Of a stretch of DNA of 64,000 bases, positions 46,501 through 58,577 are shown in pieces. Under the pieces are notes generated by a model. That model did no database searches. It was not told the origin of the DNA and saw nothing but the letters and a program-made list of their open reading frames with translations. The position numbers and the translations under genes are program-made. This DNA is from Pseudovirgaria hyperparasitica (taxonomy: Eukaryota > Ascomycota > Dothideomycetes > Acrospermales > Acrospermaceae). The stretch spans positions 128,045 to 192,044 of the forward strand of contig NW_022985561.1 in the NCBI RefSeq assembly GCF_010093815.1, given 5' to 3'. Every line of letters starts with the position of its first letter. Positions within the stretch are counted from its first letter, which is position 1.

Positions 46501-47945
46501 ACTTCGGCTACGCCAACTCACCTGCCATATCCTGCTCCTAGAGGTTGTTTGTAAAGATCTTCTCGAGCCCCAAGACTATGTACAACTTATAGATCTTGCA
46601 AAAGAAGAAGCTCATGCCAGGCAGCAAGACGGTCAGGGTCTTCTTCTCGTACAACTCAGGAAACTGCTAGCTAGTCAAGCAGCCAACTCAAGTAGGAAAA
46701 ATATTGCACGGGTTGACACCAATCAAGTTGAGGCCGCCTTGTCACACATCGACCTCAATGAGACTGGCAAAGATCATGGTCTCACGTACAAGTTCAAGGA
46801 ATATCTTGATTCTTTGAAAAGGGGACAGAATTGGGCTGAAGTCAATCGTCGCACTATATGTCCTTTCTGCGGCAATCTTCCGGAGAATCCTGTTCTCTCA
46901 AATTGCTTACACATTCATTGTAAGGACTGCGTTGAGCAAATGCAGCAAATTGCTGCGCTCAGAGATATGGAAGCGGCCCGCTGTGGGCAATGCACTGAGC
47001 CCTTTCATGAACTGAAAGACCTGGCTGCTTCCTACAATGAGGCGGCGGCTTCAACAGCTGCAGAGTTTGCCGATGGCGGAAAGGGGAAAAAGGGGAAGGG
47101 CAAAGGGAAAGGCAAGAGGAACAACAAGGACAACTCTACTGACGGAGGACTTGACCCGGATGAGGCAGCACTGATCTCTCAGATCAATCTCAACGAAGTC
47201 GTACTCCCGTCTCCCAAGACCTTGGCTGTCAAGGCGCAGCTCCTAAACTGGTTTGCAGAAGATCCCAAGACCAAAGTGATAGTCTACACACAATTCAACC
47301 CCATGATCCATATCCTTGCCAAGGTCTGCGCCCAAGAAGGGTGGGATTCCGTCAAGGTAAGTCAGCAAGGACTTGAGCTCTTTGTCAAACTGACACACAT
47401 AGTTCTATGGTGGAATGTCCATGCACGCACGGGACATTGCCATTCGGAAATTTGCCGGGCCTGACTGTCGAGTTTTCATTGCATCGCTGAAATGCGGTGG
47501 TCTGGGTCTCAACTTGACCATGGCTTCGAAAGTCATCTGCATTGATCCCTGGTGGAATGAGTCGGTCGATCAGCAGGCTTTTGGTCGCGTCTTCCGAATC
47601 GGCCAGAAGAACGAGACACACTTCACGCGGTTGTTCATCTCGAATACCGTGGATGATCATATGTACAAGATGCAGGAGAGAAAGCAAGCAGAGATTGATG
47701 GCGTTATGGACAGAAATGGGAAGAGCAAGTGAGTTTGGCGGGTCTAGAATACGTGTCCGTTCTGCAGAGCTAACAAATGCCCCAGAATGTCGGTCAAGGA
47801 GCTTGCCGCTTTGTTCGAACCTAGATCAGGCGAGACTGCGGACGAGGACACCGGTTTCATCATGGTCGAGGACCCAGATGAGTCATATGTACCGTGTCCT
47901 CCCTCTAATAGCAACGAGCAGCTGGGGACGGGAGATCTCTTATGA
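43524..47945 (+). CDS. Snf2-family ATPase with embedded RING finger (RAD5/RAD16/ULS1 group)
   Basis: DNA translocase with probable ubiquitin or SUMO-targeted ligase activity, acting in nuclear DNA repair or chromatin clearing. Six exons: 43524-45541, 45592-45912, 45968-46135, 46183-47356, 47403-47728 and 47786-47945, giving 1388 aa. The first 560 residues are acidic/Ser-rich with Lys-rich nuclear signals (KKKRKSGKG). Walker A is GGILADHMGLGKTVQ near residue 658, and the Walker B box is ILDEAQAIK near 794 (DEAQ, not DEAH). ISATPIMNKCTELYPYFKFL and FMVRRTHKDQLFG follow. The RING near 1061-1105 reads CPFCGNLPENPVLSNCLHIHCKDC and ends CGQC. A (GK)n-type basic linker precedes the C-terminal helicase half with FGRVFRIGQ. 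Exact orthology to RAD5, RAD16 or ULS1 is not settled. Confidence 0.92.
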
Positions 47946-49114
47946 GCACAATGTCGAATCTAGTATCGACAGCTTGGATTTATTTGGGTTCACGGGTTTG
48001 GTCTGCTAAGATGAGGCATTTCCAGCACACGTTTCAGGAGTTCAGGTCCTATTGTCCACTTTGAAACGACGTTGAGCGACTGGAGGATACGACGCACGCG
48101 AGCATCTTCTTTTTACAAAACGCCCTCGAAATCTACTCTTTTTATACCCGTCTCTCATGATATTCTGGCTTTTGGCCCTTCATCGCGGCGCTCTGTGGCT
48201 TCAAAGGGTTATCAATATTGGTTATACTCGGCAGCAGGATTATAGGGTAATGATGCTCTCCATTCATGAAGGGTGGTACCAAATTAGTACGGCGTTGGAG
48301 ATCTCACTTTGATATATTTACAGCAAGTCCATCGTCATCGACGACCAAGTGGCAATTAGGGGTTCTGGCTGCACATTTAAAGCATAGTTAGCTTTCTCAT
48401 TCCAATATGAAAATGTCTAAATCACTCAGATATCATGATGTTTTTGAATGACAATTTGAAGGACGATACTCGTGTGAGCAGTAGGATTACTACCTAGTCG
48501 TACGTGGTATGACTAATCATCACCTACATAGCACAGCTACGGTACTGTACTAGCGTGATAGGGATCGATAAGGGCCACAGACCGTAAACTGATCAAAACA
48601 TATAGTTGCTCTTTTGCTTCTTGCAGCTTTACATCTTGTCTACACTACGGTCGCCCCAATGTGGTGAAGTAGAGTGAGTGTCGGCGATGACTTGGAAAGT
48701 CCATGTGCTGGTGTAAACCAAAAAGTCAAGTGAATGTAAGTGTATCATCATTATTCTCCTTTTAGACTGGTGGCGGATCCGGATAATGGTGTTCAGCTGC
48801 GTGGAACGCCACCAAACCACCACCGACCCGCATCTCTCTACCTATCAAGACCCCCACCAATCTGATGCTCCTTCCATGCTCTGATAAGGAATTGTCGTGG
48901 GGAACAACACCTCTTTGCTTGTTCTAACAATTCCCCTCCGTATCTTCACATTCACTCCAACCGACCTTGATGCCGACCTACCTGTGCCATAGAGCATCTA
49001 TGTTTGCTTCACCCGCCATGAGCTTCTTCGTACGTCGCGACACATGCACGCCAGTGTGACCGCCGAATACCCCATTGAGCTTCTAGCACTTGCACCCACG
49101 CGCCAATTGCAGGC
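47946..49114. other. Intergenic region upstream of the Zn2Cys6 regulator
   Basis: The 3' untranslated region of the Snf2/RING gene and the promoter/leader of the next gene. No open frame longer than 65 codons, no repeat and no RNA gene are recognised. Confidence 0.45.
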
Positions 49115-51912
49115 ATGCCGGATTTCGATCAGTTGCCCTCCTTTTCGCATAAGCATCAACTAGACCTGTCAGCCGATACACCTCAGCCAGATGAGCAGAC
49201 CAAGCAGGGACGGCCCAAAGGCTCGCGGAAGAAAGACCTCAACGACGAAGCGAATAAGAAAAGGAGGTGTATATCGAGCGCGTGTGTGCCATGTCGCAAG
49301 AGAAAGAGTAAATGCGATGGCTCGACGCCAGCGTGCTCGGCTTGCGCTGCAGTATACCGGACAGAGGTAGGATCACATACTACGATTTGACAGCTTGGCG
49401 GCTTGCAGTCACAAGGCTGATGATGTTCAGTGTCGATATGATCCATCCTCTGATCATCGTCGCAAAGGCGTATACAAACGCGATATCGACAATCTAAAGA
49501 CTCGAAACTCTACTCTACAGACTCTCATACAGGCCATCCTCAACTACCCTGAAGATGAAGCGCACAGCCTCGTACGGCAGATACGGACATGTGAGAGTCT
49601 GGATACTGTAGCGGACAGCATACTGGCACGGGAAAATGGACTTGAGGAAGAAGAGGAGGAGGAAGGGGAACCTGCGTCGCCGGATGAGTACGTGGAGCCG
49701 ACTTTCGAATCGCATCTGTCTGGGAAGATGGGTGATTTACTACTAGAGGACGGTACGAGGAGATATATTGGAGGAACGTCTGTTCTACTTAACGTGGGTA
49801 TGGACTCGGAATTTGACAACCAATTTATGGCACCTGCTCTGCAGGACCACTATGCGTCTGGCAGTCCTGCGACATCATGGACAAACATTACATCTGATGC
49901 GGATTTGGTCACACATCTCCTGAACATGTATTTTACGTGGCACTATACCTTTTTTACGACTCTATCTAAAAGTCTATTCTACAGAGACTTCTTCCTGGGA
50001 AAGCCGCACCACTCTTCAACGCAGCAGCCCGAATATTGCTCTCCGCTACTGGTCAATGCGATGCTGGCGCTTGGTTGCCATTTCACATCTATGCCAGGAG
50101 CAAGAGAGAATAAAGATGACTCTGCAACATCCGGAGACCACTTCTTCCGCGAAGCGAAGCGCTTATTGATGGAAGGCGATTTACATGAGAAGCCACGCCT
50201 CTCAACAGTACAAGCACTAGCTTTGATGTCAGTCCGAGAAGCCGGCTGTGGAAGAGAGGCAAAGGGATGGGTCTACAGCGGTATGAGCTTCCGGATGGCG
50301 TGTGACTTGGGCCTGCATCTCGACTCAGGGAGCATGCCGTCATCCAAGCAATCTGAAGAAGCTGAAGACGCACGACGTATCACGTTCTGGGGCTGCTTTC
50401 TGTTTGACAAATGCTGGTCCAACTATCTCGGCCGCCTGCCGCAGTTGACACGAAACATCATTACCGTACCCAAGTTTGATGTCTTTCCAACCGAAGACGC
50501 GGAAACATGGTCAGCCTACACAGACTCGGGGTATAGCCAGGCACATGCGCAGCCATCGAGAACACGAGCTGTTGGAAGGCAAATATCAGCGTTGTGTGAG
50601 ATCAGTGCGGATCTCATAAATAACTTCTACAACCCGACGGACATAGACAAGTCGAAGAATAAGCAGGCCGAGCTGAAGAAGTTGAGCGATATACACCAAA
50701 GACTAGAGACGTGGCGGAGAGAATTGCCAAAAGAGCTTGAGCCTAAGGAAGGTGGCCTGCCAAGTATGCTAGTGATGCAGTGAGTCCAATGTATTCATTT
50801 GACGTCAAAGCGTCACTGACTCCAGCAGCATGTTTTTCCAGCTCCTCTATATTCACCTCTTCCGTCCCTTTCTCAAATACAATCCTTCCTCATCGCCTCT
50901 ACCTGCACACGTCTCACCCCGTAAACTCTGTACCCAAGCCGCCGCTACAATCTCTAAACTCCTCCGCCTGTACAAGCGTTCCCATGGGCTACGCCAGATT
51001 TGCAATATCGCTGTATACATCGCGCATTCAGCGTGTACCATCCACCTCCTCAATCTGCCCGATAAGATCGCCCGCCGTGACATCGTTCACGGTGTCAAGC
51101 ATCTGGAGGAAATTGCCGAAGGCTGGTTATGTGCGAGACGCGCCCTCGGCATTTTGAATATATTGGCGCAGAAATGGAAAGTTGACCTCCCGGAAGACGC
51201 TGCGACCGTACTTGAGCGCGCAGATAGTAAGTTTGGATCCTACCAAGGCTCTCATACAACGCCCACGACGAGTCCGCGCAGCCTGCAGGGTGTCAATCCA
51301 GCCGAGCCTACCCAAGCCCCGTATGCCATGACCAGCATTAGCATGCACACAGTGCCGAATTACTACACTATAAACAACAGTATGGGCTACACCACCGCCG
51401 GCGTCAATCCGAACACATATGCAGACCCATATGCAACAACTCGTGCGCTCCCACCAAACACCGTCGCGAACTTCGCGCAGATCCAACAAGCACGCCAATT
51501 ACTACAAGCAAGTCCCCGATCCGGCCAACATATCACCCTCAGCAATACTGCAGCAAGTAGTTCCCTCAGCACAACTGCAAACAGCACACCACCAACGACC
51601 ACCGGCACGACGGGTGGTTCTCCTAGCGAGATCTTCGGAGACCAGCAACTAGTACCGCGCAACGAAGACCAGTGGTATTTGCGTGATCAGAGCCAATTAG
51701 CAAGTGGCTTTGGAAATTGGGATTTCGGTGACAGTTTTGGGATTAGCAATACTGGGAACCATATTGGTGGTGTAGCAAGCGCATTCGGCGGTGGCCAGCA
51801 AGTTTTTTCGCAAGCAAATGTAGCGAGTGGAGCAGGGCTTGCGGGCGTCCTTGGGAGCTTGGAGGGCTTGAATGGCCTGGGCAATGATAATGAGGCGGAC
51901 TGGTATCAGTAA
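49115..51912 (+). CDS. Zn2Cys6 transcription factor, NirA/NIT4-like
   Basis: Nuclear DNA-binding regulator. Three exons, 49115-49366, 49431-50779 and 50826-51912, give 895 aa. The binuclear zinc cluster is Cys57-X2-Cys60-X6-Cys67-X6-Cys74-X2-Cys77-X7-Cys85; the last Cys is provided by exon 2, and the X7 spacing confirms the junction. RRKGVYKRDIDNLKTRNSTL is the linker/coiled region. An acidic run (EEEEEEEGE) follows. The middle homology domain includes MLALGCHFTSMPGARENKDD, GMSFRMACDLGLHLDSG, ARRITFWGCFLFDKCWSNYL and FFQLLYIHLFRPF. The tail is Ser/Thr/Gln/Asn-rich, probably an activation region. The overall layout resembles nitrate regulators NirA/NIT4, but no nitrate genes are nearby, so the target pathway is unknown. 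Intron 2 ends in a CAGCAG tandem acceptor. Confidence 0.9.
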
Positions 51913-54900
51913 TCTACACGATGATGGTACCATTTGGAGCCTGGCAACATGGGTTTATGCATAGCGATGGGGCTTGGGTGAGTTTTGCCGGGTGCAGCAT
52001 ATGACGGTGAGGCGCTGGACTGTAGGTATAATTCGGGTCCAATGTATATACGAATCTCTCTCGTCTTTGAAGCGCACGCACGTCTCGACTCGAGACGGAG
52101 CATCGTGACATTTTTGCTGACGGCATGAAATGTAATGCCAACAATGAAACAACAACAAGCCTCACTCTTACACATCTCACATCTCACAAAACCCAAAATA
52201 GCCTCCCCCCCCCCCCCCCCCGCTTGCCCCTACAACAACCCACTCAGCCAGTCTCTACGTCGCCCGCACCACATAAACGGGCAACCTCCCACACACGACT
52301 CCGTCGTCGAAGCCAGTGGTCACACAGACCCACTGCACTAGCCAGTCACAGCATGCGTCGTCCGTCGTCCGGGACAAAGAGGACAAAGGAGTTCTGTCGT
52401 ACGAGGACTTTCTATGCGTGGGATGGGTGGCGGGAAACGCGGGATATGTGTGGAGTCGGTCTTTCGCGCTTTGTGTTTCTTTGGGACTAAGGGGACCGGG
52501 TTAAAGCGCTTATGGATGCTTACGAGGGTGCTAAACAGAGTCTGTATATTTGTTGGTGACAAGGGTCGTATGTGTGGCCATTCGATTTGCTCTTGCATGG
52601 CATAATACATCAATGGTGTATGCTAAAAGCTACTGGACTACTAGGCGGATCGGAGCGAAAGAAAGAGGTTCAAGATCTGACTCTTGCATGCTATTCAGCT
52701 TCCGTGGAAGGTTTATTGGTGGCTATCGATATCATCATAACTATCACGATGTATTGCTGTTGCCCATCATCTACATCACTGCAGATGCAACCAGACGCAG
52801 GCCATTGTCTGGCATTCCATCGATCAGACACAGTCCATACCTTGGACAATTGAATTCGAGGCTTGTGTACATGGGTTCATCTTGTAGAGAGGTTCGAAAG
52901 TTTGAATTCTCCCAAGGTCCTGTGCGAAGTCATGAAAGAGGAGTTTGGGGTCAGGGGGAGATATTTATATGGCTTCTAGTGGTATGGCTACGTGTTGAAC
53001 GAAAGGGGATGAGTTAAAGAGAAGTGCCGGGTGAGTTTTTGAGGTGGAGAACTCGATTACTTATGCCAATGCGCGGGAAGGGCACTTTACAGTTGCTGCA
53101 TAACACCGCTAGAAGGATACAATGCTGACGACCATCGCCGGTGAGCTCTATCATCGTAGCTGCTCGAGACTGGGAATACCGAGAGCCAAGCATGTCGTAT
53201 GCTCAACATAGACGACACCACATGGCCCCTACGTGGAACCTCAAGAAAGACATATACCTGTTGTTGACGCAGCAAGGAGAAAGAGAAAGTAGAGATACTG
53301 GAGGGAGTCTATATACACTTGAGTAATGCCGGGTATGGTGTGGGAAGGTATGAGCGCCGGGTAGGTCTCGCTACAAAGTATTTTCACAGGTCCGTAATGA
53401 GTCAGCAGATTGTGCGTTTACAGGAAGAGTTTGATGAAACTTAGAGTCGCACTAATTTCATCACCGTCACAGCTACATAATGGTAAGAATCATCATCGTG
53501 CCTGGTCCATCAGGACTACATGTTTGACACGTCTTCACTGCCACATATGACATTCGAGGGTTGTTCGAGACATCGTAGACAAGCTCAACTCGCGAGCCTG
53601 GCCGCCATGCTGCTTGTCAGATGGGATGCCCAGATCTATGAGAAGAGAATATACAGGCTGGAAAGAAGTGGAGATAGAGGGGATTGTATTCTTATATGCA
53701 TGACATATGATAGGTAGGCTCTGAAAAGGGGTGATCATGCCGGGTATGACCTCTTGCGAGGTCCACATTCACAGAAGACTGCAATAACAGATGTATCCAT
53801 GAACTATGTAACTTGTTCTCTTCACCGAGAATACAAACATAACACGTTCTAGAAACCTCGCGGAAAACCATCTCGATGATAGGGTAGATGTGAACACGGA
53901 ACAGTGATGATTTGCATCATCATCAAGCCTAGTTCAAACGATCGTAGTTAGCATCAGATATGAGCCACTGGGACATTGAGAGTAGTGTAAATTCGACAAC
54001 AACACATACACTCGCTTGGTTGTACCTAACCAGCGCAACATATCCAGGGCGTCTTATTAGAGGGTGCAAAGAACACATATCACTCCCAGTTGCGACGTAG
54101 AGTATAGAAACTTACTTATCTCCACGTCGGATATTTACTTCGAGAGAAGAAGGAAGAAAGAAAGTGATTTATTAATTCGAATAAGCTTTCCTATAAGCTT
54201 GTTGTGTCGGGTTGGCATACGAGTCAGCCTGCAAGGATCTCGGAAGGTAATATACAAGTCAATTCACAGATATCCGTTGAGGCCCCTTGGTTAGTTCCGT
54301 CTGTAGGATGAATACTAGGATACGTCATCATCAACTCGACAAAGATCGGACCCGACACAAGGTTCCGATGCACATTAGCATCATGAATTTCCATCACCGT
54401 ATACTTCCCACCGACTCAACGGAAAGACACATCTGATCAATTGTGGAGAAAATGCGACCTGTGCCCTACTTTTTGACCGACACCCACGACTGCATGAACC
54501 GGCTTGCACTAATGCCTAAAAGAAGTACTTCATTGTAGCTGCTGAGACGCCGCCGTCGTCGTCTTCATGACCATATACTGGGTCGATATCGGAGGGCACA
54601 GCCCACCTGTGGAGAGACAGAAGAGAGAGTCTTAGGTGATATGATGTTATATACACCTCGCGCAACGAAGACTTTGCCGGGTACGCTAGAAGGGTGTAGA
54701 TTGCTCTTCACAGTGCTAGATAGGTATGTTAGGTGCTCACAGATGTGTCCTTATTCACAGAAACCCACGCGAGTGAGTGTGAATAATGAATGAGCAAGAT
54801 GTACCGCTATCGGTCGGTAGGCATTAGCACCACCAAATCACGTCAGTGATTGTCATCATGACTATCACTGGTGCTACTAATCGCGTAAGCCGCGCTGAAG

Positions 54901-56336
54901 TGATTAGGAAGCATGTCAAGGTGTGTAGCATACTCAACAGAGTTGAACAGCAAAAGGCTTACCTGCGAAATCTCGAAATGCGGACGGTCATCTAGTACTC
55001 TCCAAAGTGCGCTTGACCAAAGACTCGAAGGTGTAATCAATATGCGAGAAGACCGGTAGGGGCGGCGGAATATATACAGTGGGAACCCGCCAAGGTTAGA
55101 TTACACAGCAATACAGTAACACCGTTGAAAGTCTCTGGCCTGAGCAAATGCCCAATTAAGGAAACTGTGATACATTTCAGACACAACACCTATGCCGTGC
55201 CTTAATTCACAATGTATCACCACAGCCGATCCTGATGAGGACCATCATTATAAGTCTGATCCGCCAGACCATAGCATTGTTTGCGGACGCTAAAAGTACG
55301 TAGCTAGATTCATGCGTACTTCGATATGAGCGATGTTGCTCTCGCATCGCATTGCACAGTCCGAATCTCTCGAGAACTGCGATCTGGGAAAGATTGAGTT
55401 AGAAGCGGAAGAGATATCCAGGCTGAGAGTATGTCATCTATATGACGCACGAGTAGAATAGGATGCTAACTGAATCATATGCTGGGTAGACACTGCTGAG
55501 CAAGGCTTGAGTACATTTGATGTGAAACCCCCAACTCTTGGGCCGTTTACAGGGGTGGTCCTTTTCAGGCATCCTGAACAGTGCTACTGTCTTTTAACAC
55601 CCCCTTTCTTCTCTTCGCCTCTCTTCTCTCTCTCTCTCTCTCTGTGTGTGCGAGTCACTGTCAAACTTCTAACAAGATCGTTGTAGAAGGATGGTAGCCG
55701 CGTTTGGACAATTGTGCCAGCGAATGAAACATGGCGTTGCTACTCTAGCGATAATTATGATGAGTGTCGTCATTGCTAGATACTCAATGAGGGCTAAGTT
55801 AGGAGGTACTAGTCCGAACAGAGATTTATATCTCACTGTGAATTTTGCATAATGAACTAGTTTCAGGGGTAATAAACTGTGCTGGCTACCTCATCACCTC
55901 TTCCTTATTTTATATCTGTACTTTGTCTATTGCCCACTATTGACAATGCTCCTTCCGCTAGCCTTCTTCAGTGAAGCTGGCTGCTATATCTTCAGTGTCA
56001 CCGCTTATATCTCACCACGGGAAATTGGGGTTTAATGCGTGCTTGTAAGATATTAATGGCACAAATGATGCGCCGTGGTACTATTTTGACGACTATAGGC
56101 AGTATTGACGGCGGATGATGGGCAGTGTCGATTATATTAGTAGCAAATGCACAATATTGTAATGATATAGAGAAGCTAGCCGATAGCCTTGTACTGCAGG
56201 ACGGTCTGGGCGTCAATAGGAGAATTATAATGGGACGAGAGCCAACTACACATGTACCTCCCTTTAGATAAGCATATCAACGCTGTGTTCTCATTGTATT
56301 CACCATTCTGATCCCCCTTGTGCTTCCTCAAGTATC
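51913..56336. other. 4.4-kb gene desert
   Basis: No supported gene on either strand; the longest frame (52550-53017) has no ATG start, no domain and no splice partner. Features seen are a 17-base C run (52205-52221), a CT/GT-type microsatellite (about 55611-55650) and six same-strand occurrences of GCCGGGT between 51987 and 54682. The region could hold long regulatory DNA or non-coding transcripts, but nothing proves it. Confidence 0.45.
52205..52221 (+). repeat. Poly-C run of 17
   Basis: An uninterrupted run of 17 cytosines flanked by GCCT and GCTTG. The opposite strand is G17, which can form G-quadruplex structures. Length in the assembly may be unreliable. Confidence 0.9.
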
Positions 56337-57829
56337 TCAATCTTGAAATGTTATGGTCTTTGTTCGCAAAAACTCCTCCAAGCCCCATGTCGCGTTAAAC
56401 CTACCCCAACCACTCGCCTTAACGCCTCCGTGCGGCAGCGCACTCTCATCATGCACACTCATACTATTGATATGCACAGCCCCACTCTCAATCTGCTTCG
56501 CAACTCTCAAGCCCCTGTTCAGATTCTCGGTGAACACAGCAGCCGAGAGACCATATTCAGTATCGTTCGCAATCCGTACCGCTTCCTCCTCGCTCTGCAC
56601 CTCAATCACAGAAACAGAAGGCCCGAATGATTCTGTTTTGTAGATATCCATTTTCTCCGTTACGTCGCCGACGATGATGGGTCGTAAGCGAGTGTTGGAT
56701 GCTTCCGATAAGTTAGGATCGCCATGAAGGATCTTGGCGCCGTTCTCAACCGCGTTCGAGATCAGGGACTTGTTCTTTGTTACACCGGCGGGTTGTATCA
56801 AGATAGGGGCAGGCTTGTCCGTTGGGAAGGCTTTGGTCACGGCGGCTTGCAAAGCGGGGATGAATTCTGCCATAATGGCCTTGTGAACGAGAATGCGTTC
56901 GGTGGACATGCAGATCTGGCCAGACTGTTGACGCATGAGTTTATCAAATTGGGTAAATAGGGAAACAGCCAATATCGGGAACTTACATGCAAGAATGCAC
57001 CCAGCGCACACTGCTCTGCAGCCCTTTGCACATCCGCATCATCCAGTACAATCGCACTCGCTTTTCCTCCCAACTCCATCAACACCGGTTTTAAGTTCTT
57101 CCCCGCCTGACTCGCAATGATCCTGCCCACCGCCGTACTGCCCGTGAAATTCACCTTCTTCACAAGTGGATCTTCAATCAGCGCCGTCGTCACAGCTGCC
57201 GCGTCTGCCGTGCGATGGTATATCACATTCAGACAACCGTCCGGCAAGCCTGCCTCGCGCAACACGTCTCCAATGGCCCAGAATACACGTGGCGAGAGCT
57301 CACTGCCCTTGAGTACACACGTATTGCCGGCCGCAAGCGGGTATATGATGGACCGTAGTCCAAGCACGAACGGCGCGTTCCATGGCGCAATGCCCAGTAC
57401 AACACCATACGGCTCCTTGTATACCAGAGCATTCGCACCTTCTGCCGCGGGCGTCGGAATACTGCCCATAATGCCCGAAATACGGCCAGCAAGATCGCGC
57501 AGAACGTCAGCAGTGAGCGGGACATTGAAATCACGCGAGAAGTAGTGAGCAGCGCCGGTTTCTTGCATCATGTAGTCTGCACACTCGTCAGCGCGGGCAG
57601 TCAGAATATCGGCGGCGCGTAGCAAGATGTCACGGCGAAAGGCGGGCTTGGTCTTGGACCAGGCTGGAAATGCATTGCCGGCAGCAGTCACAGCGGCTCG
57701 AGCGTCATCGACGGTTGCACTGCTGCAGCGCCAGATACATTCTGATGTGGATGGGCTAATTACGTCGAATGTGTTCTTGGTGACGATATTTTCGCCGTTA
57801 ATCAGGAGTGGGATGGTGTAAGACGACAT
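56337..57829 (-). CDS. Aldehyde dehydrogenase (salicylaldehyde/vanillin dehydrogenase-like)
   Basis: Oxidises an aldehyde to the acid with NAD(P)+. Two exons on the minus strand, 57829-56987 and 56924-56337, give 476 aa. Conserved elements are GVVLGIAPWNAPFVLGLRS (cofactor site), NFTGSTAVGRIIASQAGK, the general-base Glu in MELGGKAS near residue 251, the catalytic Cys in HSGQICMST created across the intron near residue 286, TESFGPSVSVIEV, and the C-terminal GVKASGWGRFNATWGLEEFL. The SGQICMS version of the usual NxGQxCxA and the overall sequence fit the branch that acts on aromatic aldehydes, but the substrate is inference. ATG 57829 begins MSSYTIPLLINGE, the normal N-terminus. Confidence 0.94.
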
Positions 57830-58577
57830 TGTTTCTAGTGTGATGAAGATGAATTGTGGAAGATTTGGTTTGGTTGATAGTTTTTGTGTGAACGATGTGC
57901 CGCATCAAAATGCCGAAGAAAGACGCAAAGGTAAAACAGCCCGGGCACGCGTTCTACGCCAATCAAGTCAGATCGGACATATCTGGTGTAAGAGGGGGTG
58001 TCGTCTCACCACGTTGAATGAAGCAGGTTGCAAATATGTTCGAGGTGAGAAGACGGATATTCGAAGAAGTGACAAAGTGGTTGTATATTAAGAAGAGCAC
58101 TGAGGTGACCGATCGCATGAATTGACAAGTCACCCCGGCGTCTTTATAGTATCATGTCATGAGACTCGCATCGAGGCACAGTTTGATTCCTCTGCGGACG
58201 AAATAATGATGCAACATGCAGGAAAAGAGAAAGCTATTGGTGTGTTGTGATGCGGTGCCAGCGACAGTCGTTGTTGTTGATGTTCCATGCCCCGCGTCCC
58301 CGACACATGTGGGTCAGTCATATCATATATCCTTGCGCAGTGGACCAGAATCGATGTCTGTGATGGCGCTTTCTCCTGCATGGTTGCATCCCTCCAAGCT
58401 CTGACTGCATCTTATCGTCGATCATGTGCAGGCCATCCTTGAGTATTGGCCTGCATCTGTGCTCCCTGCATACCTTTCTCCCTAGCCTACATACGTAGCA
58501 CCATGTTCTGCGCGTGTGGGCCTCGTGTTCTTCGCGCTGTAATAAGCATCAATGCGTATTGTTACACTTTGTTCCTC
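57830..58577. other. Intergenic region
   Basis: Promoter of the aldehyde dehydrogenase (minus) and the 3' flank of the polyQ protein gene (minus). Nothing else is recognised. Confidence 0.45.

Noticed and set aside
52550-53017. 155-codon plus-strand frame in the gene desert
   Set aside because: Starts with GTG rather than ATG, overlaps other random frames and shows no domain.
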